The position numbers were made by a program, and so were the translations under genes. Of a stretch of 64,000 bases of DNA, positions 1 to 8,289 are shown one piece after another. The stretch covers positions 8,370,001 through 8,434,000 of the forward strand of contig NZ_BJHV01000001.1 in assembly GCF_005405925.1 (NCBI RefSeq). Reading direction: 5' to 3'. The notes beneath the pieces were generated by a model. It saw only the letters and a list, made by a program, of their open reading frames with translations. It was not told the origin of the DNA and ran no database searches. The DNA comes from Streptomyces antimycoticus (lineage in GTDB: Bacteria; Actinomycetota; Actinomycetes; Streptomycetales; Streptomycetaceae). Position 1 is the stretch's first letter. Every line of letters starts with the position of its first letter.

Positions 1-289
1 GGCCGGCGGCCCGCTCAGCGGCCCCGAGTCCCACCCGGCCGAACACGCCGTACTGACCGCGGAGACCCGCCGGACGCTGCGCGCGGCGGTGCGGCGGCTG
101 CCCGGCCGCTGCCCCGCGCTGCTCGCGGCGATGCTCTCCCGCTCCGACCTCACGTACCGCGAGATCGCGCGCCAGTTGGGAATGTCACAGGGCAGTCTGG
201 GCCCGGTACGTTCCCGATGTCTGGCTTGCCTGCGCAGAATGCTCACGGCGGAGGTTGCGGCTCCTGAACCTTGGGGAAAGGAGCGATAG
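1..289 (+). CDS. Sigma-70 family RNA polymerase sigma factor, C-terminal part
   Basis: The reading frame is open from the window edge (codons from base 2) to the TAG at 287-289, giving about 95 residues. The segment LTYREIARQLGMSQGSLGPV followed by RSRCLACLRRML is a region-4 helix-turn-helix, which contacts the -35 element. The tail after it is short, as in small group 3/4 sigma factors. Region 2 would lie outside the window, so the subgroup and regulon cannot be judged. Confidence 0.75.
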   Translation, partial: AGGPLSGPESHPAEHAVLTAETRRTLRAAVRRLPGRCPALLAAMLSRSDLTYREIARQLGMSQGSLGPVRSRCLACLRRMLTAEVAAPEPWGKER

Positions 290-410
290 ACAACCGGCGC
301 CTCGGAGGCGGACGCCCACCATGCGGCGCCTCCACCCAGGCCATGAACCCCCGGTCGCACTCCTACCCTCACCGCGACCGGGGGACTGAGAATAGGGGAG
401 GCATGCGCAC

Positions 411-914
411 ATGGGCATGAGCGTGACCATCTCCGCGGCGACCGCGGACGACGCCGAGCAGATCCTGAAGCTGCAGTATCTGTGCTACCAGGGCGAGGCG
501 GAGCTCTACGGCGACTACTCGATCGAACCGCTGACGCAGTCGCTCGACGACCTGCGCGCCGAACTGAGCGGGGGCTGCGTGCTCGTCGCCCGGCTCGGCG
601 CGGAGGTCGTCGGCTCGGTCCGCGGAGTCGTCGACGACAAGGGGACCGCCGCCATCGGCAAGCTGATCGTCCACCCGCGGATGCAGCGGCACGGTCTGGG
701 CGGACGGCTGCTCGCGGCCATCGAGGAGCGGCTGACCGAGGAGCGGGCCGCCAAGCGGTACCGGCTGTTCACCGGCCACCGCAGCGAGGGCAATCTGCGG
801 CTGTACCGCCGCTACGGCTACGCCCAGGTGGGCACCGAGGAGGTCAACCGCCGGCTGAGCCTGGTGACCCTGGAGAAGGACGCCACGGCCGCCGCGTACG
901 CCGCCAGCGCTTAG
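411..914 (+). CDS. GNAT family N-acetyltransferase
   Basis: A 167-residue single-domain GNAT acetyltransferase, expected to move an acetyl group from acetyl-CoA to an amine; the substrate is unknown. The acetyl-CoA loop is visible as QRHGLGGRLL (R/Q-x-x-G-x-G/A), preceded by the beta-4 strand AAIGKLIVHPRM and followed by the family's usual C-terminal RLYRRYGY segment. The ATG at 411 follows GGGGAGG at about 395-401. The ATG at 403 is in another frame and stops at once. A strong hairpin follows the stop. Confidence 0.85.
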   Translation: MGMSVTISAATADDAEQILKLQYLCYQGEAELYGDYSIEPLTQSLDDLRAELSGGCVLVARLGAEVVGSVRGVVDDKGTAAIGKLIVHPRMQRHGLGGRLLAAIEERLTEERAAKRYRLFTGHRSEGNLRLYRRYGYAQVGTEEVNRRLSLVTLEKDATAAAYAASA

Positions 915-926
915 GCCGTGGCCTGA

Positions 927-966
927 GGTCGCCGGCCGGGCTGGACTGCCAGCCCGGCCGGCGACC
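927..966. terminator. Bidirectional hairpin terminator
   Basis: A perfect 18-bp inverted repeat with a 4-nt ACTG loop separates the GNAT gene (+) from the convergent membrane protein gene (-). There is no U tract, as is usual for actinobacterial terminators. Confidence 0.75.
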
Positions 967-997
967 GAGGGCCGGGCTCAGGGGCGGAGCCTCGGCG

Positions 998-1050
998 GGC
1001 CCGAGGCGTGGGTCGGGCCCGAGGCGTGGGCAGGCCCGAGGTGTCGGTCA
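998..1050. repeat. 17-18 bp tandem repeat, three copies
   Basis: Copies of GGCCCGAGGCGTGGG plus 2-3 bases start at 998, 1016 and 1033; a partial fourth begins at 1051 inside the end of the minus-strand gene. It sits between the terminator and the 3' end of that gene, so length changes here would be neutral or would alter only its C terminus. Confidence 0.8.
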
Positions 1051-1575
1051 GGCCCGCGACGTCGCATCCGGTGCGCCCCGGCGGGCCTTGCGCAGCCACA
1101 GCAGGCCCGTGACCGGCAGGAAGATCGGGATGAACAGATAGCCCATCCCGTAGTCGGACCACACCGTCTGGTCGGGGAAGGCCGAGGGGTCGGCAAGGGT
1201 CCAGGTCCCCACCGTCAGCACCCCCACCAGCTCCGCCGCACAGCAGACCATCGCCGCCTTGCGCGCGCCCTCGCCGCCGCGCACCAGCGAGACCGTGATG
1301 AACGCGTACACCACGGCGGAGACCGCCGAGAGGATGTAGGCGAGCGGGGCCTCCTGGTACTGGGCGATGAGCTGGTAGATCGAGCGGGACGCGGCGGCCA
1401 CGGTGAAGACCCCGTAGAGCAGCACCAACAGCCGCCCGGGGCCCTGCCCCAGCCCGGTGCGCGCGGCCGGTTCCGGCTTTCCGGCCGTCGTCCCGGCCGC
1501 CGAGTCCTCGGTCACCGACGCCTCCCGTGTCTCCCGCGCCTGCTGCGCCTTCCGTGCCTCCCGTGCATCAGCCAC
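1048..1575 (-). CDS. Integral membrane protein, unknown function
   Basis: A 175-residue protein with a charged N-terminal tail of about 45 residues, then four probable transmembrane helices: LLVLLYGVFTVAAA, ILSAVSAVVYAFITVSLV, AAMVCCAAELVGVLTVGTW and YLFIPIFLPVTGLLWL. It ends in a basic tail. The ATG at 1575 overlaps the end of the upstream gene by 8 nt, so the two membrane proteins are probably translationally coupled. I do not recognise a named family. Confidence 0.75.
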   Translation of the reverse strand: MADAREARKAQQARETREASVTEDSAAGTTAGKPEPAARTGLGQGPGRLLVLLYGVFTVAAASRSIYQLIAQYQEAPLAYILSAVSAVVYAFITVSLVRGGEGARKAAMVCCAAELVGVLTVGTWTLADPSAFPDQTVWSDYGMGYLFIPIFLPVTGLLWLRKARRGAPDATSRA

Positions 1576-1936
1576 CGACGCCTCCCCAGATGTCGTACAG
1601 CCGCACCTCGAGCACGGCCAGCACCACGGCCGCCGCGGAGACCGTCGCCGATCCCCAGCGGGTCCGCTCCGTGAGCGACATGAACGCCGCGACCGGCACG
1701 GCGAGCGCCGAGCCGATGAGATAGGCCACGAAGATGGCCACCCCCTGCTGCGGGTCGGCGCCGCCCGCCAGCCGCACCACCCCTATGACCAACTGCACGA
1801 TCGCCAGCAGCGCCACCACGGCCATGCCGATGAAGTGCCAGTCCTTGGTCGGCTGGTCCCGGTAGGTGGCGAAGCCGCACCACGCGGCGAGAAGGAGCGC
1901 GGTCACACCGAGCGCGACCGTCAGCGCGTCGATCAA
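1568..1936 (-). CDS. Integral membrane protein, first gene of a two-gene unit
   Basis: About 122 residues, almost entirely four hydrophobic helices (ALTVALGVTALLLAAWCGFA, WHFIGMAVVALLAIVQLVIG, VAIFVAYLIGSALAVPVAAF and SATVSAAAVVLAVLEVRL). I chose the TTG start at 1936 because GGAGG lies five bases before it (minus strand); no in-frame ATG is near. Its stop overlaps the next gene's start. Function is unknown. Confidence 0.7.
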   Translation of the reverse strand: MIDALTVALGVTALLLAAWCGFATYRDQPTKDWHFIGMAVVALLAIVQLVIGVVRLAGGADPQQGVAIFVAYLIGSALAVPVAAFMSLTERTRWGSATVSAAAVVLAVLEVRLYDIWGGVGG

Positions 1937-2071
1937 CGGGACCTCCGCGCGGTGCGGCGGCGCACCCGAAGGCGGCGCACACAGGGAGTGACAACCATGG
2001 GACGAGGGTAATCGGCCCGCCCGCCCGCGCTGCGCTCGGCCCCGCGCCCGAGGGCCTCCGTGACCCCCACG

Positions 2072-2077
2072 TACGCT
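2072..2077 (+). promoter_or_regulatory. Leaderless-type -10 box (TACGCT)
   Basis: TACGCT ends exactly 7 nt before the ATG at 2085 and no Shine-Dalgarno lies between. This fits transcription starting at or next to the start codon. Confidence 0.55.
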
Positions 2078-2084
2078 GCGGCTC

Positions 2085-2732
2085 ATGAAGATCTCCGCTG
2101 ACGCGCTGTTGTTCGACAACGACGGAACCCTCGTCTCCTCCCTCGACTCGGTGCATCGCTGCTGGACCCGCTGGGCCGAGGAGCAGGGGATTCCGGCGGA
2201 GGACTTCGCCCGGGTCGAGCTGCACGGCCGCCCGGCCGACGACATCATCGCCGATCTGCTCCCCGCCGACCGCGCCCCGCGGGCCCGGGCGCGCATCGAC
2301 GAGCTGGAGCTGGAGGACGTACCGGGCGGGGTGAAGCTGCTCCCCGGCACCGCCGAGCTGCTGGCGGGGCTGCCCGCCGCGCGCTGGGCCGTGGTGACCT
2401 CCGCCAACCGCCCGCTGGCCGAGGCCCGCCTGGCCGAGGTGGCGATACGCCCCGGAACGCTGATCACCTCCGACGACATCACCCGCGGCAAGCCCGACCC
2501 GGAGCCGTTCCTGCTGGCGGCCGAGCGGCTGGGAGTCGACCCGGCACGCTGTGTGGTCTTTGAGGACGCCCCGGCCGGGCTCGCGGCGGGCCGCGCGGCC
2601 GGGATGCGGACCGTGGCGTTGACCACAACGACCGCCCGCGAAGAGCTGGTCGCCGACATCGTGGTCGAGGACCTGTCGGCCGTGTCCGCACGGCTTCTCG
2701 ACGGGGGCGTGGAGATCACCTGCCGGGACTGA
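2085..2732 (+). CDS. HAD superfamily sugar-phosphatase-like hydrolase
   Basis: A 215-residue HAD hydrolase of the phosphoglycolate / sugar phosphatase type. Motif I is FDNDGTLV near residue 10 (nucleophile and acid aspartates), motif II is VVTSANR near residue 105, the motif III lysine is in RGKPDPEPF and motif IV is VFEDAPAG. The helical cap lies between motifs I and II, as in subclass I. The expected reaction is dephosphorylation of a small phosphometabolite; the substrate cannot be read from sequence. Translation is probably leaderless. Confidence 0.85.
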   Translation: MKISADALLFDNDGTLVSSLDSVHRCWTRWAEEQGIPAEDFARVELHGRPADDIIADLLPADRAPRARARIDELELEDVPGGVKLLPGTAELLAGLPAARWAVVTSANRPLAEARLAEVAIRPGTLITSDDITRGKPDPEPFLLAAERLGVDPARCVVFEDAPAGLAAGRAAGMRTVALTTTTAREELVADIVVEDLSAVSARLLDGGVEITCRD

Positions 2733-2835
2733 ACGGGTCCCGGCCACCTCTCCCACTGTCCACGGACCGGTCAAGGACGTCCGCTATGCGGACATGCTTG
2801 ATGGGCCCGTACACGTGTCTGCTTTACTTGCAGCC

Positions 2836-2922
2836 ATGACCACGACGAGCTGCCGCATCCCTGCGACCGAGGCGAACCCCACGCCCGGTGCTCGTTGTCG
2901 GTGTCGAATGTGTGACTGCTGA
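2836..2922 (+). CDS. Cysteine-rich leader peptide ORF (candidate attenuator)
   Basis: A 28-codon ORF upstream of metN encodes a peptide with cysteines at positions 6, 21, 23, 26 and 28, ending in CRCRMCDC directly before TGA. Four of the last eight codons are Cys, including both UGU and UGC. Short polycysteine ORFs in mycobacterial leaders are known to act as cysteine-responsive attenuators. The position here, before a sulfur amino acid importer and followed by hairpins, fits that design. No Shine-Dalgarno is seen; a -35-like TTGATG (2798-2803) and a -10-like TTTACT (2823-2828) lie upstream, so it may be leaderless. Function is inferred. Confidence 0.65.
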   Translation: MTTTSCRIPATEANPTPGARCRCRMCDC

Positions 2923-2938
2923 GGGCCCCCGCCTGAGC

Positions 2939-2970
2939 CTCGCGCCCCGAAGCGAGACCGGCTGAGCCGG
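2939..2970 (+). promoter_or_regulatory. Hairpins after the leader ORF
   Basis: CTCGC (2939-2943) pairs with GCGAG (2952-2956). CCGGC (2958-2962) pairs with GCCGG (2966-2970) across TGA. GC-rich segments down to about 3000 could form alternative pairings. This is where a ribosome-controlled terminator would be expected if the leader ORF is an attenuator. The exact switch is not resolved. Confidence 0.4.
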
Positions 2971-3133
2971 ACCCGTGCGCCCAGCGCGCCGGACCGCGCC
3001 GCCCCGCGTCACCGGAACCCGAACCGCGCCCACACATCGCGCATCCCCTCGGGTCCGCCCTGCCGCGTTCCGAAATGAACGAGCCGTGCCCGGCGGCACC
3101 AACCGCCGTGCACTCAACAGTGACGGAAACCCT

Positions 3134-4189
3134 GTGATCACCACCACGGACCTGACCAAGGTCTACCGCTCACGAGGCCGCGAGGTCACCGCCCTCGACG
3201 GCGTCGATCTGCATGTCCGCGAGGGTGAGGTGTACGGCGTCGTCGGCCAGAGCGGCGCCGGGAAGTCCACCCTCATCCGCTGCGTCAACCTCCTGGAACG
3301 CCCCACCTCCGGCACGGTCACCGTGGCCGGCCAGGACCTGACCGCACTCGCCGGGCGCCGCCAGAGCGCCGGCTCCGCGCTGCGCCAGGCCCGCAGCCGT
3401 ATCGGCATGGTGTTCCAGCACTTCAACCTGGTCTCCTCGCGCACCGTGCGGGACAACGTCGAGCTGCCGCTGGAGATCCTCGGCGTCTCCGGCAAGGAGC
3501 GCACCCGCAAGGCCCTTGAGCTGCTGGAGCTGGTGGGCCTCGGCGACAAGGCCAGGGCGTACCCCGCGCAGCTCTCCGGTGGCCAGAAGCAGCGCGTCGG
3601 CATCGCCCGCGCGCTCGCCGGGGACCCCAAGGTGCTGCTCTCGGACGAGGCGACCTCCGCGCTCGACCCCGAGACCACCCGCTCGATCCTCCAGCTACTG
3701 CGCGACCTCAATGAGCAGCTCGGCCTGACCGTGCTGCTCATCACGCACGAGATGGACGTCGTCAAGACGATCTGTGACTCGGCCGCGCTGATGCGCGACG
3801 GCCGGATCGTGGAGTCCGGCAAGGTCAGCGAGCTGCTGGCGACGCCCGGCTCCGAGCTGGCCCAGGAGCTCTTCCCGGTCGGCGGGGTGGCCTCGAGCGA
3901 GGACCGTACGGTCGTGGACGTCACCTTCCAGGGCGAGGCGGCCACCAAGCCGGTCATCTCTCAGCTGTCCCGTACGTACAACATCGACATCTCGATCCTG
4001 GGCGCCGCGATGGACACCGTCGGCGGCCACCAGGTCGGCCGGATGCGGATCGAGCTGCCCGGCCGGTTCGAGGAGAACGTCGTTCCGATCGGCTTCCTGC
4101 GGGAGCAGGGCCTGCAGGTCGATGTCGCGGCCATCGCCGACGGCCCGCGCGCGAACCCGACCCCGCTGCTCAAGGAGGGCGCCAAGTGA
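3134..4189 (+). CDS. metN: Methionine-type ABC transporter ATP-binding protein
   Basis: ATPase of a D/L-methionine importer, 351 residues. Walker A is GQSGAGKST, the Q-loop is in FQHFNLV, the signature is LSGGQKQR, Walker B reads VLLSDEAT and the switch histidine is in LLITHEMD. Residues from about 255 form a C-terminal NIL domain (ISQLSRTYNIDISILGAAMD), the methionine-sensing domain typical of MetN. The GTG at 3134 gives the usual family length; the frame is open further upstream but without family similarity. Walker B has SDEAT where EPTS/DEAT is usual. It is followed by metI with a 4-nt overlap. Regulation probably involves the cysteine-rich leader ORF. Confidence 0.93.
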   Translation: MITTTDLTKVYRSRGREVTALDGVDLHVREGEVYGVVGQSGAGKSTLIRCVNLLERPTSGTVTVAGQDLTALAGRRQSAGSALRQARSRIGMVFQHFNLVSSRTVRDNVELPLEILGVSGKERTRKALELLELVGLGDKARAYPAQLSGGQKQRVGIARALAGDPKVLLSDEATSALDPETTRSILQLLRDLNEQLGLTVLLITHEMDVVKTICDSAALMRDGRIVESGKVSELLATPGSELAQELFPVGGVASSEDRTVVDVTFQGEAATKPVISQLSRTYNIDISILGAAMDTVGGHQVGRMRIELPGRFEENVVPIGFLREQGLQVDVAAIADGPRANPTPLLKEGAK

Positions 4190-4974
4190 CCTGGTCCGAG
4201 ATGGAGCCCCTGCTGGAGCAGGCCTGTTGGGACACCTTCTACATGGTGGGCTGGTCGGCGGTGATCGCCGTCGTCGGCGGACTGCCGCTCGGCGTGCTGC
4301 TGGTCCTCACCGACCGCGGCGGAGTGCTGCAGAACGTCGTGGTGAACAAGGTCGTCGGGCAGATCGTCAACATCGCCCGGTCGATGCCGTTCATCATCCT
4401 GATGGTCGCCCTGATCTCCTTCACCCGCGCGATCGTGGGCACCACCATCGGCCCCGAGGCCGCGATCGTGCCCCTGGCCATCGGCGCCATCCCCTTCTAC
4501 GCCCGGCTCGTGGAGACCTCGGTGCGCGAGGTGGACGGCGGGCTGGTCGAGGCCGTGCAGGCGATGGGCGGCTCCACCTGGACCGTCGTCCGCAAGGTGC
4601 TGCTGCCCGAGTCGCTGCCCGCGCTGATCTCCAGCGCGACCACCACGATCGTCGCGCTCATCGGCTACTCCGCGATGGCCGGCACGGTCGGCGCCGGTGG
4701 CCTCGGTGACCTGGCGGTCCGCTACGGCTATCTGCGGTTCGAGACCAAGCTGATGTGGATCACCGTCGCCATTCTCGCGGTGGTCATCTCGGTCATCCAG
4801 TTCGCGGGCGACCTCGCCGCCCGCGGCCTGTCGCACCGCGGCCGCTCCTCGGTCGCCCCCCGACTGATGCTGCTGCGCGGCGGACCGTCCCGGGCCGGGA
4901 AGCCCGTGTCGGCCCCGGAGCCGGAGGCCGCGCCCGCCGAGATCGAGTCCGTGGAGCCGACCAAGGTCCCCTGA
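4186..4974 (+). CDS. metI: Methionine-type ABC transporter permease
   Basis: A 262-residue inner-membrane permease. The GTG start shares GTGA with the metN stop. The cytoplasmic EAA loop that docks on MetN is EAVQAMGGSTWTVVRKVLLP. About five hydrophobic helices run from residue 20 to 220 (for example VGWSAVIAVVGGLPLGVLLV and LMWITVAILAVVISVIQF). The family is usually near 217-230 residues; the extra length is a charged, proline-rich cytoplasmic tail after residue 225. Confidence 0.92.
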   Translation: MTWSEMEPLLEQACWDTFYMVGWSAVIAVVGGLPLGVLLVLTDRGGVLQNVVVNKVVGQIVNIARSMPFIILMVALISFTRAIVGTTIGPEAAIVPLAIGAIPFYARLVETSVREVDGGLVEAVQAMGGSTWTVVRKVLLPESLPALISSATTTIVALIGYSAMAGTVGAGGLGDLAVRYGYLRFETKLMWITVAILAVVISVIQFAGDLAARGLSHRGRSSVAPRLMLLRGGPSRAGKPVSAPEPEAAPAEIESVEPTKVP

Positions 4975-5076
4975 GCCCCCACCCACCTCCCGTCCCCCTC
5001 CTCCCGTACCGCCCGCCCGTCATTCCGCTTCCGCACCCGCGGCGGATACGTGCGTCCCCGAAGAAAGGCACTTTTC

Positions 5077-5898
5077 GTGCGTAACACCACCAAGACCGTC
5101 ACCACCGTTCTCGCCGCCGGCGCGCTCGCCCTCGGTGCCGCCGCTTGCAGCCCCTCGTCCTCCAACGACAAGAACGGCGCGCTGGTCGTCGCCGCCAGCC
5201 CGGTCCCGCACGCGGAGATACTCAACTACGTCAAGGACCATCTGGCCGACAAGGCGGGCCTCAAGCTGGAGGTCCGGGAGTTCACCGACTACAACACGCC
5301 GAACCTCTCCACCCAGGACGGCTCGGTCGGCGCCAACTACTTCCAGAACCAGCCGTTCCTGGACGACTTCAACAAGAAGAAGGGCACCGACATCGTGCCC
5401 GTCGTCACCGTGCACCTCGAGCCGCTCGGCCTCTACTCGCACAAGGTGAAGAAGGCCGGCGAGCTCAAGAAGGGCGCCACCGTGGCCGTTCCGAGCGACA
5501 CGGTCAACGAGGCCCGCGCGCTGAAGCTGCTGGACGCCAACGGGGTCATCAAGCTCAAGAGCGGTGTGGGCAACGAGGCCACCCCCAAGGACATCGTCAC
5601 CAACCCCAAGGGCCTGAAGTTCAAGGAGCTGGAGGCAGCCCAGCTCCCGCGGTCGCTCGACGACGTGGACGCCGCGGTCGTCAACGGCAACTACGCCATC
5701 GAGGCGCACCTCAAGCCCGCCAAGGACGCCATCCTCATCGAATCGCCCAAGAACAACCCGTACGCCAACTTCCTGGCCGTGAAGAAGGGCAACGAGGACG
5801 ACCCGCGCGTCAAGAAGCTGGCCAAGCTCCTCACCTCCCCCGAGGTGAAGAAGTACATCAAGGACCAGTACCAGGGCTCCGTGCTGCCGTCCTTCTGA
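5077..5898 (+). CDS. metQ: Methionine-type substrate-binding lipoprotein
   Basis: The substrate-binding protein of the MetNIQ importer, NlpA/MetQ family. The GTG at 5077 gives a basic N terminus (MRNTTKT), a hydrophobic helix and a lipobox ending LGAAAC, so the protein should be lipid-anchored outside the membrane; 273 residues in all. Family segments include VVAASPVPHAEIL, the ANYFQNQPFLDDF block and the PNPYANFL-like block NNPYANFLAVKKGNEDDPRV. It is 100 nt after metI in the same direction and ends before a strong terminator, closing the operon. Confidence 0.92.
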   Translation: MRNTTKTVTTVLAAGALALGAAACSPSSSNDKNGALVVAASPVPHAEILNYVKDHLADKAGLKLEVREFTDYNTPNLSTQDGSVGANYFQNQPFLDDFNKKKGTDIVPVVTVHLEPLGLYSHKVKKAGELKKGATVAVPSDTVNEARALKLLDANGVIKLKSGVGNEATPKDIVTNPKGLKFKELEAAQLPRSLDDVDAAVVNGNYAIEAHLKPAKDAILIESPKNNPYANFLAVKKGNEDDPRVKKLAKLLTSPEVKKYIKDQYQGSVLPSF

Positions 5899-5965
5899 TC
5901 CCCGGCGCACCGCGGCACCACCGCAACGATCGCGCCAACCTTCCCGCCCACCGGCGGATCCCCAG

Positions 5966-6000
5966 GGCTCCGCATCCGGACCACAACCGGATGCGGGGCC
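5966..6000 (+). terminator. Hairpin terminator after metQ
   Basis: A 14-bp stem (one T-G pair) with a 7-nt loop, followed by TTCC. It lies 67 nt after the metQ stop and marks the end of metNIQ. Confidence 0.8.
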
Positions 6001-6095
6001 TTCCGATTCACCCCCCGTGCTGCATTTCCCCTGCGTGATGCTGCATGCTGGGCCTCTCTACGGCCCTGAAACGACCCCCGGTTACGGAGCGGCGC

Positions 6096-6743
6096 ATGAC
6101 ATCCACCTTCCCGGACATCTCCATCAGCACGGAACGGCTGGTGCTGCGCCCGTTCGAGGAAGCGGACATACCCGCGCTCGCGGACATGATGAACGACGAA
6201 CACATCATCGCCTGGACCCGGGCGCCCAATCCGTACAGCCCCGCCGACGCCCGCGACCAGGCGCTGCGGCTCGCCCCGGCGGAACGGACCACGGGCCGGG
6301 GCATCGTCTTCGCGGTCGCGGAATTCCTCACCCAGCGGCTGGTCGGCATCGTGCATCTGAGCCATACCGACTGGAGACTGCTGGCCACCGAGGCGAGCTA
6401 TATCGTCGCGCCCTGGGCGCGCGGTGAGGGCTATGCCTCGGAGGCCGTACTGGCCGTGGCCCGCTGGCTGTTCCAGGACCAGAAGTTCGAGCGCCTGGAG
6501 CTGCGCACCGCCGCCGGCAACACCGCCGCCCAGCAGGTCGCCCAGAAGGTCGGCTGCATCAGCGAGGGTGTGTTGCGCAACGCCTGGATAGCCCGCACCC
6601 AGACGGAGGACGGCGGCTGGACCGATATGCGCACCGACCTCATCGTCTGGAGTCTGCTCGCCGAGGACCTCGACGGAGCCCCCGACCGGATCTCCGAGCC
6701 CGAGGGCTTCGGCGTCTATCCCACCTACTCCGACTGGGGCTGA
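6096..6743 (+). CDS. GNAT family N-acetyltransferase (RimJ/RimL type)
   Basis: A 215-residue acetyltransferase of the RimJ/RimL/SpeG branch. The N terminus STERLVLRPFEEADIPALAD is diagnostic, followed by APWARGEGYASEAVLAVARW with the acetyl-CoA loop and NTAAQQVAQKVGCISEGVLR near the C terminus. The ATG at 6096 follows ACGGAG by 8 nt; an upstream in-frame ATG at 6045 lacks a ribosome site. Substrates in this branch include protein N-termini, amino acids and antibiotics; none can be assigned here. Confidence 0.87.
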   Translation: MTSTFPDISISTERLVLRPFEEADIPALADMMNDEHIIAWTRAPNPYSPADARDQALRLAPAERTTGRGIVFAVAEFLTQRLVGIVHLSHTDWRLLATEASYIVAPWARGEGYASEAVLAVARWLFQDQKFERLELRTAAGNTAAQQVAQKVGCISEGVLRNAWIARTQTEDGGWTDMRTDLIVWSLLAEDLDGAPDRISEPEGFGVYPTYSDWG

Positions 6744-7035
6744 CGCCCCACCGCGCCCCGGCCGGGCCGGAGATCCGGCGCATTCGCGCCGCCCGCGCCC
6801 CCGGCGCACCACCCCCACGCCCGCCCCCGCTCCAGCGGTCCGGACCAGCCGGGGTACTCTTCGTCCGCGCCGAGCACCCGCGCCGTGGCCGCATCCGGGA
6901 CCGTGCCCCGCGCATCCGCGGCACACCGGCCGCGACCCGCCCGTGAACCCTCACAGGCACACCACGCGACGCAGCGGCCCACCGCGACGCACCCGACAGA
7001 CCCGAACCCGCCACACATAGGGGAGAACAAGGACG

Positions 7036-8289
7036 ATGGCCGACCGCGTCACGGTGATCGGTTGGGACGGCACCCCGCTGACGGACTCGGCCCGCTCCGC
7101 CCTCGCGGCGGCCACCCTGGTGGCCGGCGCCGCCCACCACCTGGCGCTGCCCGAAGTCCCGCCAGGCGCCGAACGGATCCGGCTCGGCAGCGTGGACCTC
7201 GCGGCCCGCAGGATCGCCCAGCACCGCGGCTCCGCCGTGGTCCTGGCCGACGGCGACCCCGGCTTCTTCGGCGTCGTCCGCGCCCTGCGCGCCCCCGAGC
7301 ACGGACTCGAGGTCGAGGTCGTCCCCGCCGTCTCCTCCGTCGCCGCCGCCTTCGCCCGGGCGGGGATGCCCTGGGACGACGCCCAGGTCGTCGTCGCCCA
7401 CAGCCGCGATCTGCGCCGCGCGGTCAACGTCTGCCGCGCCCACACCAAGGTCGCCGTCCTCACCTCGCCCGGCGCCGGTCCCGCCGAACTCGCACTGCTG
7501 CTCGGCCCGGTGCACCGCACCTTCGTCATCTGCGAGGCGCTGGGCACAGAACGGGAGCAGGTCACCGTCCTGACCTCCGACAAGGCCGCCGACCACGCCT
7601 GGCGCGACCCCAACGTCGTCATCGTCATCGGCGGCTCCGGCATAACTCCCGTCCGCGGCGGCCCGGCGGCCGGTGCCGCCCGCGGCGCGCTGCAGAGCGG
7701 CGGCTGGATCGCCGGACGCGACCCCGGCTACCCGGGCGCCGTCCGCGGCTGGGCGCTGCCCGGCCCCGCGTACGGGACCGTGCTGGGCGAGAGCGAGTCC
7801 CCGCAGCTGCGCGCCCTTCAACTCGCCCGCATCGGCCCCCGCCTGGGCGACCTGGTCTGGGACATCGGAGCGGGCAGCGGCGCGGCGGCCGTCGAGACCG
7901 CCGGGTTCGGCGCCGCCGTCATCACCGTCGACCGCGACCCGGACGCCTGCGAGCGCACCGACACCCTGGCCCGCCGCTTCGGCGTACAGCTCCAGGTCGT
8001 CCAGGGCGTCGCCCCCGAGGTGCTGGAGGACTTGCCGGAGCCGGACGTGGTGCGGATCGGCGGAGGGGGCGCACCCGTCGTCGCCGCGTGCGCCGCGCGC
8101 CGCCCCGAGCGCATCGTCACCCATGCCGCGACCCGCGACGAGGCGGAGGCCATCGGCCAGGCGCTGGAGGACGGCGGCTACGCCGTCGAATGCGTGCTGC
8201 TGCAGTCCGTCGAGTTGGACACGCGGGGCTGGACCGAACGGGAGCGCGCGGTCGCCTTCATGCTCTGCGGTCACCGCCCGCACCAGTGA
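7036..8289 (+). CDS. cobL: Precorrin-6Y C5,15-methyltransferase (decarboxylating), CbiE-CbiT fusion
   Basis: This cobalamin enzyme methylates precorrin-6Y (or cobalt-precorrin-7/6) at C5 and C15 and removes the C12 acetate carboxyl. Residues 1-210 are the CbiE-type tetrapyrrole methylase (VTVIGWDGTPL, VVLADGDPGFFGVV, VVPAVSSVAAAFARAG). Residues 240-417 are the CbiT SAM methyltransferase with LVWDIGAGSGAAAVE and PDVVRIGGGGAP. At 417 residues it has the length of a standard fused CobL. The ATG follows AGGGGAGAA. The two downstream genes are also cobalamin genes, 280 nt away. Confidence 0.93.
   Translation: MADRVTVIGWDGTPLTDSARSALAAATLVAGAAHHLALPEVPPGAERIRLGSVDLAARRIAQHRGSAVVLADGDPGFFGVVRALRAPEHGLEVEVVPAVSSVAAAFARAGMPWDDAQVVVAHSRDLRRAVNVCRAHTKVAVLTSPGAGPAELALLLGPVHRTFVICEALGTEREQVTVLTSDKAADHAWRDPNVVIVIGGSGITPVRGGPAAGAARGALQSGGWIAGRDPGYPGAVRGWALPGPAYGTVLGESESPQLRALQLARIGPRLGDLVWDIGAGSGAAAVETAGFGAAVITVDRDPDACERTDTLARRFGVQLQVVQGVAPEVLEDLPEPDVVRIGGGGAPVVAACAARRPERIVTHAATRDEAEAIGQALEDGGYAVECVLLQSVELDTRGWTERERAVAFMLCGHRPHQ

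Noticed and set aside
2923..3133. SAM riboswitch upstream of metN
   Set aside because: I could not find the conserved core of SAM-I or SAM-IV elements; the cysteine-rich ORF is a better explanation of the leader.
2975..3133. N-terminal extension of MetN to 404 residues
   Set aside because: The added residues are Arg, Pro and Thr-rich without family similarity; the GTG at 3134 gives the expected length.
6744..7035. Cobalamin riboswitch upstream of cobL
   Set aside because: The conserved B12-box-like core is missing; the region is GC-rich without a matching architecture.
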